In this document: piece after piece, positions 17,382 to 25,625 of the stretch | How the letters are laid out: every line of letters starts with the position of its first letter | Numbering within the stretch: the first letter of the stretch is position 1 | Source: Casimicrobium huifangae | Lineage (GTDB): Bacteria; Pseudomonadota; Gammaproteobacteria; Burkholderiales; Casimicrobiaceae | NCBI RefSeq assembly: GCF_009746125.1 | Contig: NZ_CP041352.1 | Span: forward strand, 1,906,436-1,970,435 | Reading direction: 5' to 3' | Length of the DNA: 64,000 nt | Program-made: the position numbers and the translations under genes | Notes under the pieces: model-generated | Database searches by the model: none | Told to the model about the DNA's origin: nothing | The model's input: the letters and a program-made list of their open reading frames with translations, nothing else

Positions 17382-18686
17382 GTGATTGACCACCCGCAAC
17401 GTATCGCTCTGCATAACGAAATCCACGCTCGGCCGCCGGAGCCGATGACGCCGCCGTTGGCGATTACTCATGTGGTGATGCTGGCCGACGCCGGCGCGCG
17501 GGAGGCGAGTCGCGAGCATGTGTCATCGCTGCTTCGTGATCATCATTTGCCAGCGCTCGACGCGCAGACCACGCATTCGCGCCACAATCTCGGTGGCTAC
17601 CGGCTGCGCTGGGAGCGGCACACCGAGTTCGTGAGCTGGTCCTTCATGCGTCCGCTCGCTGGCGACATTGCTTCAGTTGATGCGGCCACGGTTGAAATCC
17701 CGCCGACTGCGGTTGCCGCCGTGCCGGTAAGTTGGCTCGATGGCTTGCCGGGCGAGCGGCTGGTCGCACTTCACCTGTGGGTGTGGCCAGCGATGAGTGA
17801 GGTCGAGCGCGACGCCCGCATACGACAATGGCTGCACGACGACACGCTGGTTGGGGCGCTGGTGGCTGAAGGACGTGGCCACGCGTACACCGATTTTGCG
17901 ATCCACGCCGACGGCTACTCACGGGTGCTGGTGTTTGCCGACGACCTGACGCCGCGTGCGCTAGGTCGCCTGATCCAGCGCCTGCTGGAGATCGAGACCT
18001 ATCGTCTGGCTGCTCTGCTCGGCTTGCCTGCCGCACATGCCGCTGCGGGTGAACTGGCGCACGCCGAACGCGATCTGGCGGCGCTGGCGACAGCGATCCG
18101 AAGCGCGCAACGTGACGACGAGCCTGCCTTGCTCGACCGGCTGACTCATCTTGCCGGGTAAATTGAATCGCAGTATGCGGCGATGCACTCACGCTTTTCG
18201 GCCAGCGCGGCCTACTTTGCACTGGTAGACAAACGGATCGAGGACATCAACGAGACGCGTCTGCCCGGTTTGCAGTCGTTCCGTGACTTCATGGATCGCC
18301 GTCTGACCCCGGCCCGCAATACCTGTGAATGGGCCGTGCGACGGCAGGATTCGCTGTCGCAACGCGTGTCGCGGATGAGCAATCTGTTGCGCACCCGCGT
18401 GGAGATCAAGCAGCAGCAGAACAGCGAAGCGCTGCTTGCCGCGATGAACGAGCGGCAGGATGTGCAGTTGAAGCTGCAATCGACGGTCGAGGGTCTCTCT
18501 GTGGCCGCGATTACCTATTACATCGTCGGCCTCATCAGCTATCTCGCCAAAGGGGCGCAGACTCTGGGCTGGCCGCTAAGCCCGGAAAGCAGTGCAGCCA
18601 TCGCGATTCCGTTGGTGGCGGTCAGCGTCTGGTGGTCGATCCGACGCCTGCACCACCGGTTGATCGGGCGGGCAGGCCACCGTTGA
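17382..18686 (+). pseudogene. DUF3422 family membrane protein, split by one in-frame TAA
   Basis: A GTG start at 17382 opens a frame that begins HPQRIALHNEIHARPPEPM, the typical DUF3422 N-terminus. It stops at TAA 18159-18161. The same frame continues with IESQYAAMHSRFSASAAYFALV and runs to 18686, ending with the two C-terminal hydrophobic helices (AITYYIVGLISYLAKG and AIPLVAVSVWW) expected for the family. No shift is needed: one codon, probably GAA or AAA in the ancestor, reads TAA. The full span, 434 codons including the stop position, matches the usual family length. The downstream part (ATG 18183, 167 aa) could be made separately. Function of DUF3422 is unknown. A sequencing error, a recent nonsense mutation or readthrough are all possible. 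Confidence 0.85.
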
Positions 18687-18928
18687 CGCCACACACCGTC
18701 AACACGCGCATCAGAAGTGCGGACGGAATGGGCTCGACGGACAGTATGGCCTTGGTGTGTGCATTCAAGCTGCGACCAACACCCAACACTGATTTGCTTT
18801 GTTTTTTCATGCCCTTGGCATACACTCTTAAAGCATAGTTGCAGAAACAGAATGCGTCTGCAGCCGGAGCGTCGTGTACGTGATTGCGTATTGCGGACGC
18901 GCTGGCGCGTAGCCGCACGGAGTCCGTC

Positions 18929-21070
18929 ATGACCACCAAGTCAGCAGTTGCCGCAATTCCTCGTCGCCATTCCAGTCTGCGTCGCACGCGCGTAGCCGCC
19001 CTGCTGCTGGCTACGCCTCTCGCCGCTATGACATGGCAGGTGACGCACGCCGCCACCGTCGAATTCCGGCTCAGCCCGGATAGCAAAGGTCGCGAGCAGC
19101 GCATCGCGTCCGAGCTGGCCGCTTCAGTCGGTGCGACGTCTGCAACGCGCGCCAGTAACGGGGTGTTCAGCATCACGGCAAACGACGACAACAAAGCCGC
19201 CGTGCTGGCGACTACGCTGCGCGAGCGAGCCGGGGTTCTTTGGGCGCAACCGCTGCTCGCCGACAAGCCCTTGGCCCGCACGGCGCCGGAGAGCGAATAT
19301 CACAGCCGCATGCTGGCGTTGAATCTGCGCGACGTTTCGTCAGCCAGCGCAACTGTCGCCCGTTTGGCGGAGCTGACCGGCCAGGCGTTGACGCTCAAGC
19401 GCGTCACCTACGGCAATCGTGCGTTGGTGGTAGCGCCCGCAGGTACATCCTCTGCCGCACTCGCCGCATTGGCCGTGACTGCTGCCGGCGATTCAGCTGT
19501 GCGCAGTGCCGAGCGTGTCCGCGTCTACCGCCACCAATGGATACCCAATGACACCATGTGGAGCCAGCAGTGGTCCCTTGGCACCGGGGTTGGTGGTATC
19601 CGGGCAGCCCAGGCGTGGGATATCACCCCGACGGGTGGCGTGGCTGTCGCCGTTATCGATACCGGCATCCGCTCGCATCCGGATCTCGACAGCAAGCGTC
19701 TGTCGGGCTACGACATGATCCGCGATACCTTCATTTCGAACGATGACGATGGGCGCGATTCCGACCCGACCGACGCCGGTGACTACGACGATTCGCTGGC
19801 CTGTACCGGCTCGTGGGATTTCATGAGTTCGTGGCACGGCACTCACGTCGCCGGCATCATCGCCGCGAGCACCAATAACGGTGAAGGGATTGCCGGGGTT
19901 GCCCCGAATGCTCGCATCGTGCCGGTTCGGGCGCTGGGGCGTTGTGGCGGCACTTCGGACGACGTGGCGGACTCGATCCGCTGGGCTGCCGGTGTTGCAG
20001 TGGCCGGTGTCCCGGCCAATCCGAATCCTGCGAAAGTGCTCAATCTCAGCCTCGGCGGCTATGGCCCGTGCAGCGCCAATGAGCAGGCTGCGATTGACAG
20101 CGCGCTGGCCAAGGGCGCCGTAGTGGTGGTCGCAGCGGGCAATGATGCGACATTGGCATCCGATTTCTCGCCGGCCAACTGCAAGGGGGTGATTGCCGTT
20201 GGTGCGTCAAATCTGTTGGGGGATCTGTCAAGCTACAGCAACTTCGGCAATACGGTTGGCATCAGCGCCCCGGGTGGTGATTCGGGTGACTTGCCCGGCG
20301 TTTTGTCGACACTGAACGGTGGCATCACGCTGCCAGCCGTGCCCAGTTACGCGACTTACATGGGTACCAGCATGGCTGCGCCGCACGTGGCGGGTGTGGT
20401 TGCTCTGATGCTGGCACGCGATCCCGGCCTGACGCCAGGCCAGGTCATCAACCGCCTGAAGGCAAGTTCGCGTACTTTTCCAAGTGGTTCCGACTGTGCG
20501 GCAGCCGTCGGTGCCTGTGGTTCCGGCTTGCTCGATGCGTTCAATGCGGCGGCCAGTGTCACCAACACGCGGCCGGCGATTGACCTCACCGGCACCGCGG
20601 CCAGAACGCGACTGGTCGAAGTTGCCGATGCCGTTTCCGGCCGCTACGCGCTGATCGCGGATCCGGTCGAGTTGACGCAGATGCTTGCCGGCCAGCGCGG
20701 TGGCGCATGGTCGCGCACTGGCTACGCGATTGACACCTTCAGCGATACCGCGCAGTTCAATGTGATTTCGTTGGCACAACCAGTGTGCCGCGCGCGTCTG
20801 GCCGTGGGTCGAGCCTTCAGCTACAGCGCGAGCGTTGAAGAGTGCAAGGCGTTTGCAGCCAACCTCGGCTGGGCAGTCGATGGCATGACCTTTCTGGCGA
20901 CTTTGCCAACCGGACCGGTGTGCCCAGTGGGTAGCGGTCCGGTGTACGAGTTTGTCCGGCCGGATGCGCTGGGCTACAACCTTCGCACCATGTGGGACGC
21001 GGTGGAGGCTTCGCGCATGGTCGAGGCGGGCTGGACGCAGTCGCGCATCGCCTTCTGTGTGCCGCAATAG
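18929..21070 (+). CDS. Secreted subtilisin-family (S8) serine protease
   Basis: A 713-residue exported protease. The signal peptide spans about 1-42 (hydrophobic RVAALLLATPLAAMTW, then cleavage near HAA). A propeptide of about 160 residues follows. The catalytic triad is D244 (VAVIDTGIRSHPDL), H303 (HGTHVAG) and S481 (GTSMAAPHVAG), with the oxyanion Asn in AAGN near 405. Paired Cys in the catalytic domain (C292, C339, C381, C418) suggest disulfides. After residue 560 comes a Cys-containing C-terminal domain of about 150 residues of unclear type. The ATG at 18929 has GGAG eight bases upstream. Probably degrades extracellular protein. No secretion partner is adjacent. Confidence 0.9.
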   Translation: MTTKSAVAAIPRRHSSLRRTRVAALLLATPLAAMTWQVTHAATVEFRLSPDSKGREQRIASELAASVGATSATRASNGVFSITANDDNKAAVLATTLRERAGVLWAQPLLADKPLARTAPESEYHSRMLALNLRDVSSASATVARLAELTGQALTLKRVTYGNRALVVAPAGTSSAALAALAVTAAGDSAVRSAERVRVYRHQWIPNDTMWSQQWSLGTGVGGIRAAQAWDITPTGGVAVAVIDTGIRSHPDLDSKRLSGYDMIRDTFISNDDDGRDSDPTDAGDYDDSLACTGSWDFMSSWHGTHVAGIIAASTNNGEGIAGVAPNARIVPVRALGRCGGTSDDVADSIRWAAGVAVAGVPANPNPAKVLNLSLGGYGPCSANEQAAIDSALAKGAVVVVAAGNDATLASDFSPANCKGVIAVGASNLLGDLSSYSNFGNTVGISAPGGDSGDLPGVLSTLNGGITLPAVPSYATYMGTSMAAPHVAGVVALMLARDPGLTPGQVINRLKASSRTFPSGSDCAAAVGACGSGLLDAFNAAASVTNTRPAIDLTGTAARTRLVEVADAVSGRYALIADPVELTQMLAGQRGGAWSRTGYAIDTFSDTAQFNVISLAQPVCRARLAVGRAFSYSASVEECKAFAANLGWAVDGMTFLATLPTGPVCPVGSGPVYEFVRPDALGYNLRTMWDAVEASRMVEAGWTQSRIAFCVPQ

Positions 21071-21107
21071 CCAGCTCTAGCCTGCGCTGCGATAAACTCC
21101 GGGGATC

Positions 21108-21182
21108 ATGAACGTGACATTCGCCGTTTCTGCTGTCTGTTGTTGCCTTCGCCGGGCGACGCTTCCATGCCGCAGCACTTGA
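21108..21182 (+). CDS. Cys-rich leader peptide upstream of cysS (attenuation leader)
   Basis: A 24-codon ORF with GGGGA just before its ATG, encoding MNVTFAVSAVCCCLRRATLP and then CRST. Three consecutive cysteine codons (TGT TGT TGC) lie at 21138-21146. The stop is 30 bases before the terminator hairpin that precedes cysS. TGCTGT (21131-21136) can pair with GCAGCA (21172-21177), and GCAGCA can alternatively pair with TGCTGC (21218-21223) inside the terminator stem. This is the 1:2 / 2:3 / 3:4 logic of trp-type attenuation: stalling at Cys codons frees region 2 to block the terminator. The reading of structure is direct; regulation is inferred. Confidence 0.72.
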   Translation: MNVTFAVSAVCCCLRRATLPCRST

Positions 21183-21212
21183 CGCGTCACTTTTTCTGAT
21201 CTCCCGTTAACC

Positions 21213-21237
21213 AAGGCTGCTGCACGCAGCCTTTTTT
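21213..21237 (+). terminator. Attenuator terminator before cysS
   Basis: AAGGCTGC-TGCAC-GCAGCCTT, an 8-bp perfect stem with 5-nt loop, runs into TTTT (T tract 21232-21237). It lies 20 bases before the cysS ATG and after the Cys leader peptide, so it must be read through for cysS expression from the upstream promoter. Confidence 0.85.
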
Positions 21238-21257
21238 GTATTCCGGATTTCGCACCT

Positions 21258-22631
21258 ATGCCCCTTCAACTCTTTGACACCTGGACGCGCTCAGTGCGCG
21301 AGTTCACGCCGCTGAAAGCGGGCGAGGTGGGGCTCTATACCTGCGGACCGACCGTCTACAACTACGCCCACATCGGGAACTTGCGCACTTACCTGTTTGA
21401 GGACGGGCTGGTGCGTACGCTGAAGCTGAATGGTTATCGCGTCAACCACGTGATGAACATCACCGATGTCGGGCACCTCGTATCCGACGGCGACGAGGGC
21501 GAGGACAAGATGGAGGCCGGCTCGCGGCGTACCGGGCAGACGGCCTGGACCATCGCCGCGCTGTACACCGATGCCTTCCGTGCTGACCTGAAGGCACTCA
21601 ACATCAACGAACCAGACGTCTGGTGCAAGGCGACCGATCACATCGCTGAGCAGATCAGCTTCATCGAGGAGATCGAGAAGAAAGGTTACACCTACCGCAC
21701 CAGCGACGGCATCTACTTCGACACTGCAAAGCAGCCATCGTACGGTTACCTCGGTCGCCTTGATATCGCTGGCCTGCAGGCCGGGGCCCGCGTTGATCTG
21801 GGCGAGAAGAAGAACGCTACCGACTATGCGCTGTGGAAGTTCTCGTCACCCGCAGAAAAGCGGCAAATGGAGTGGGACTCGCCGTGGGGGCGCGGCTTTC
21901 CTGGCTGGCACATTGAGTGCTCGGCAATGGCGCACAAGTATCTCGGCGAATACTTCGACATCCATTGCGGGGGCGAGGATCACATCACGGTACACCATCC
22001 TAACGAGATCTCGCAGACCGAGGCGGCGTACGGCACCAGGCTCGCAAATTTCTGGATGCATGGCTATTTCATCCTGCTCAACAGCGCCAAGATGAGCAAG
22101 TCGAGCGGTGAATTCCTGCGCGTGCAGCTGTTGATCGACAAGGGTTACGATCCGATCGCTTATCGGTACCTTTGCCTGACCGCGCACTATCGTTCGCAGC
22201 TCACCTTCAGCTGGGATGCGCTGGATGCGGCGCAGACGGCGCTGGAGCGGCTGCGCAACACAGCGTACGGCCTCGGCGCACCATCAACTGCGGACCAGGA
22301 TTTTGTCGGCCGCTTTATGGCGATGCTTAACGACGACCTCAATTTCCCGCAGGCACTGGCGCTGACCTACGAAATGCTCAAGTCGGACCTCGGGGCAGGC
22401 GTGAAGAAAGCCACCTTGCTCAAGTTCGACGAAGCGTTCGGTCTTGGACTTGCGGGCTGGGTACCCAAGGTCGAGGATGTTCCAGCCGACGTGCGCGCCG
22501 TTGCTGATGCACGCTGGGCGGCCCGCAACGCCAAAAACTGGCCGGAAGCCGATCGCTTGCGCAGCGAGTTGACGGCGCTGGGCTGGACGATGAAGGATGG
22601 CAAGGACAACTACGCGCTGACGCGCGGATAG
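21258..22631 (+). CDS. cysS: Cysteinyl-tRNA synthetase
   Basis: A 457-residue class I aminoacyl-tRNA synthetase of normal length. The HIGH motif appears as HIGN in [20 protein letters not shown] and the KMSKS motif in [11 protein letters not shown]. Zn ligands are consistent with CGPTVY (first Cys), [14 protein letters not shown] and the [15 protein letters not shown] region. The C-terminal helical DALR-type domain follows, ending in [15 protein letters not shown]. It charges tRNA-Cys with cysteine in the cytoplasm. A leader peptide with three Cys codons and a terminator precede it, so its transcription probably rises when charged tRNA-Cys is scarce. Confidence 0.97.
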   Translation: MPLQLFDTWTRSVREFTPLKAGEVGLYTCGPTVYNYAHIGNLRTYLFEDGLVRTLKLNGYRVNHVMNITDVGHLVSDGDEGEDKMEAGSRRTGQTAWTIAALYTDAFRADLKALNINEPDVWCKATDHIAEQISFIEEIEKKGYTYRTSDGIYFDTAKQPSYGYLGRLDIAGLQAGARVDLGEKKNATDYALWKFSSPAEKRQMEWDSPWGRGFPGWHIECSAMAHKYLGEYFDIHCGGEDHITVHHPNEISQTEAAYGTRLANFWMHGYFILLNSAKMSKSSGEFLRVQLLIDKGYDPIAYRYLCLTAHYRSQLTFSWDALDAAQTALERLRNTAYGLGAPSTADQDFVGRFMAMLNDDLNFPQALALTYEMLKSDLGAGVKKATLLKFDEAFGLGLAGWVPKVEDVPADVRAVADARWAARNAKNWPEADRLRSELTALGWTMKDGKDNYALTRG

Positions 22632-22703
22632 TGTACTGGGGCGTCGATGTGGCGTTGAAAATCACCCCTGCACTCGACGCAGCCGCGCCGCGCGGCACCC
22701 GGT

Positions 22704-23459
22704 TCAGCGTGCCCGCAGCGTGATATCGCCGAAGCGCGAGCGGGCGCGCTCGCCGGTATTGTCGGTGTCCACCATCAGGGCGATCCCCGAAATGCGGGTG
22801 GGCTCCTCATTGAAGGCGCGCCGATAGTCGTCGTAGACATTGCGTTCGAACTGCCGCCACTTGCCGACTGACCCAGGATCGTCATCGACCACCAGCTTTT
22901 TGACACGATGGGTGTACGGACTGGTGATGACGCTGTCGCGGCTGACCTTGTGCGTAAACACGTACGACAGCGCGGCATGAGGTGGCGTCTCGCCGTACAG
23001 CATGTGCGCCACACTGTTCTCGGCCTTTTCGCGCATTGTCGCCCGCGCGGGGTCGTACGCGAAGGTGACGTAGATACGTGCCGCGTAGTCGTCACCGGCC
23101 TTGGTGGTTGGATCGCTCCGGGCGATCACATTGCCGACTTTCCACTGAAAACGCAGCACTGGCGTGGACTTCGCGCTGCCGTCAAAACGGTGTATCAGGG
23201 CGCCGCCGGCATTGTCAGCAATGCCTTCGAGCACGATAGCGTTGGCTTCCTCGTCGCGCACATACGTGTAGGTGGTGAGGTTCTTTGCCGTGCGAACCGG
23301 CTGGAAGCTCCAGTCGCCCGGCGTGACAACAGCACCCGCCGTACGGTCCGAGAACCGGGGGATGGACTCCGGGCCCGGCGCTACGCCGTCAATCGCACAA
23401 AGCAGGGCGGGCGTGGTTGCCAGCGCGGTGACTAGAAAGACCTTTGCAGTCTTTGCCAT
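22704..23459 (-). CDS. DUF3047 domain protein, exported
   Basis: A 251-residue protein with a signal peptide (hydrophobic VFLVTALATTPALLCA). The rest matches the DUF3047 pattern: FQWKVGNVIARSD...AGDDYAARIYVTF, then LSYVFTHKV and RNVYDDYRRAF, ending IALMVDTDNTGERARSRFGDI, which resembles a carbohydrate-binding-like beta sandwich. Function unknown. Its ATG lies inside the end of the ATP-grasp gene (28-bp overlap) and has no Shine-Dalgarno, so translation is probably coupled to that gene. Last gene of the four-gene minus-strand operon beginning at 27785. Confidence 0.75.
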   Translation of the reverse strand: MAKTAKVFLVTALATTPALLCAIDGVAPGPESIPRFSDRTAGAVVTPGDWSFQPVRTAKNLTTYTYVRDEEANAIVLEGIADNAGGALIHRFDGSAKSTPVLRFQWKVGNVIARSDPTTKAGDDYAARIYVTFAYDPARATMREKAENSVAHMLYGETPPHAALSYVFTHKVSRDSVITSPYTHRVKKLVVDDDPGSVGKWRQFERNVYDDYRRAFNEEPTRISGIALMVDTDNTGERARSRFGDITLRAR

Positions 23460-24754
23460 AAGGAGGGTTTGGCCCCTGCGGGCCCGACGTCGAAGTCCAA
23501 ATGCTCGCACACGTTGTCGAATCGCGCCATCATGTCATCGTGGTCCGTGCCACCCATGTGCACCAGCGCGTAGCGGTAGTTGCCGAGCCATTTCGTCTCT
23601 CTCTCGCGCGAGGTGCTGTGCTTGAGGTCGAGAAACAGCCGCGCGTCGGGATAAGTCGCCGTGAGCCAGCTTTGCTGCTCGGCGGGCGGCGCCTGCTTGA
23701 CGGCATCGCCGAACTCGCGGAACACAAAGCTGGACGCCGCACCAAATCTGCCTTCGCGATGCGGGAACAGCGGCGTCCGGCCCAGTGCGAGGTCGAGCTC
23801 GAGTGACCACAGGCTCTTGCCATCGACGCGTTCGTAGAGATCCGAGAACTGCCCCGCCATGCGCGGATTGATCTCGATGATGGTGATGCGGCCACTGGCG
23901 GGCTGATAGAACAGTTCGACGTTGAACAGCCCGTGCGTGAAGCCGATCGCCTCGACCGCGCGGCGTGCGATGTCTTCGAGCCGCGCCACGACGTCGGCGT
24001 CGAGCCGCGACGGATATTCGAAGCGCATGAAGGCGCTGGTGCCGGGATACATCACCGAATCGACGGTGCCCAGGATGTTGACGCGTCCGGCGTGGGCATA
24101 GCCGTCGACGCAGACCTGCAGCGCGCCGTTGACGCAGCCTTCGGCGATGAAGCAGTCGGCGTCGATCTCGCAGTCGAGGTGCTTCTTGGAGACGCGGCGG
24201 AACGGCCAGGTGAGCCGCTTGATGATGATCTTTTCCCACAGCCGGAAGCGCAGGTGTTCGCGCAGCGCCGCCTCGTCAGCACAGCGCTTGGCAAGCACCG
24301 AGAACGCGGCCTTGACCGGCTTCACGAAGATCGGATAGTCGATGGTCACGGCCTGCGTGATGTCGGCGTCGTAGCGAAAACCGCAGAACGGCGGCACGTG
24401 CTCGGGCAGGGCGCGGCTGTGGATCTGGCGCGCCAGAAACTTGTGCTGCGCCGTCAGCAGTGCCTTGAGCGGGGTGCCGGGCAGGCCGAGCTTGGCCGTC
24501 AGCAGGCTGGCGGCGAGGGCGCCGAACTGTTCGTGCGTCGACACCACGGCGGCGACGCGGCAGTCACGATATTTGTGAGCGAGCTCGTCGACGAAGCGCT
24601 CTACGTCAAACCACAGGATGCGTGCGTTCTGCGGGAAGGTGAAGAAGTCGAAGCCCTCGCGGACGAACTCGTAGTCGTCATGGCCGGCGATCAGCGGGTC
24701 GAGTCCTAGTTCGTCATACTCCTGCGCGAACAGGACGAGGATCAGTGGCTTCAA
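23432..24754 (-). CDS. ATP-grasp domain carboxylate-amine ligase-like protein
   Basis: A 440-residue cytoplasmic protein. The N-terminal domain (LILVLFAQEYDELG...) has the pre-ATP-grasp fold; YPIFVKPVKAAFSVLAKR is the ATP-binding Lys strand, and VELFYQPASGRITIIEINPRMAGQFSDLYE carries the Mg-binding Glu and Asn of an ATP-grasp active site (EINPR). Such enzymes ligate a carboxylate to an amine or thiol with ATP, or build phosphorylated intermediates. The substrate is unknown. It follows a DUF547 gene by 25 bases and overlaps the DUF3047 gene, a combination I cannot link to a described pathway. Confidence 0.82.
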   Translation of the reverse strand: MKPLILVLFAQEYDELGLDPLIAGHDDYEFVREGFDFFTFPQNARILWFDVERFVDELAHKYRDCRVAAVVSTHEQFGALAASLLTAKLGLPGTPLKALLTAQHKFLARQIHSRALPEHVPPFCGFRYDADITQAVTIDYPIFVKPVKAAFSVLAKRCADEAALREHLRFRLWEKIIIKRLTWPFRRVSKKHLDCEIDADCFIAEGCVNGALQVCVDGYAHAGRVNILGTVDSVMYPGTSAFMRFEYPSRLDADVVARLEDIARRAVEAIGFTHGLFNVELFYQPASGRITIIEINPRMAGQFSDLYERVDGKSLWSLELDLALGRTPLFPHREGRFGAASSFVFREFGDAVKQAPPAEQQSWLTATYPDARLFLDLKHSTSRERETKWLGNYRYALVHMGGTDHDDMMARFDNVCEHLDFDVGPAGAKPSLWQRLQRSF

Positions 24755-24779
24755 AGGCGGGGGCGTGTCGCTCGCGGCG

Positions 24780-25589
24780 CTACTTCTTGTCGTTCAGGTT
24801 CCAATCGTAGTCGAGGTAGCTGATCGACACCTTGCCGGCCTTGATCTCCGCCTGCGCGGCGGGGTCGTTGCTCAGGCGGTCGGCGTACTTGCCGAGCGTG
24901 GCCTCGAGCGAGCTGAAGCCCTTGTAGCCCTTGGTGAAGTCTTTTTTGTACCAGTCGAAGATCTTGCTGATTTCGAGCTGCTTCGAGCGCGGGTCATAGC
25001 GGTTGCGCGACTTGTCCGACAGGAAGCGCTGCATGCCGTCCTCGAGCAGGGCGTCGAGCTTGTCGGCGGTGAAGGCTTCGTTGCGCAGCATCGGGCAGCC
25101 GATCGATGCGCAGACCACCGCGACGTGGATGCGCGGATCGTTGAACACACCATCGGCGCGAATCATGTCGTGCTCGATGTTGTCGAGGTGGGTGTCCTTG
25201 CCGAACAGCGTGAAGAACTTGAGCGACCAGGGCTTGGTGAAGGTGCCGCCGAGGTCGCGGATCGACTTCAGGTTCGGGTACTTGGTCAGGATCAGCTCGA
25301 TCGTGTACGCGTTGTAGGCATTGATCAGAAACGCGAGCTGCTGGTTCTTGTTCCACGACTTGTAGGTCGCCTCGGGCACGGCCGACACCGAATCGAGATA
25401 GGCCTTGAGCGCCGCGCGGTCGCGCGCGAAGCCCGCGTACGACACCTGCGAGGCGTTGCCGTTGCTCATGTAGGTGACGTGCTTCTTGAGCAGGTCGTCG
25501 AACGCCTTGTGCGAATGATCGAACTGGGCGAATGCGGTGCTGGTGATCAGCAGCGCCAGCGCAGCGATCAGACGAGTGATGGACTTCAT
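24780..25589 (-). CDS. DUF547 family protein, exported
   Basis: A 269-residue protein with a signal peptide (ITRLIAALALLITSTAFAQ). The body is a canonical DUF547 domain: NQQLAFLINAYNAYTIELIL, the LDNIEHDMIR segment, then PRIHVAVVCASIGCPMLRNEAF with a conserved Cys pair, and YDPRSKQLEISKIFDWYKKDF. DUF547 proteins look like distant papain/transglutaminase-fold proteins, but no activity is established. GGAG precedes the ATG at 25589. It lies 36 bases after the FAD oxidoreductase gene and before the ATP-grasp gene. Confidence 0.88.
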   Translation of the reverse strand: MKSITRLIAALALLITSTAFAQFDHSHKAFDDLLKKHVTYMSNGNASQVSYAGFARDRAALKAYLDSVSAVPEATYKSWNKNQQLAFLINAYNAYTIELILTKYPNLKSIRDLGGTFTKPWSLKFFTLFGKDTHLDNIEHDMIRADGVFNDPRIHVAVVCASIGCPMLRNEAFTADKLDALLEDGMQRFLSDKSRNRYDPRSKQLEISKIFDWYKKDFTKGYKGFSSLEATLGKYADRLSNDPAAQAEIKAGKVSISYLDYDWNLNDKK

Positions 25590-25625
25590 TGATATCTCCA
25601 ATACGATTGCCAGGGCGCTGGACGC

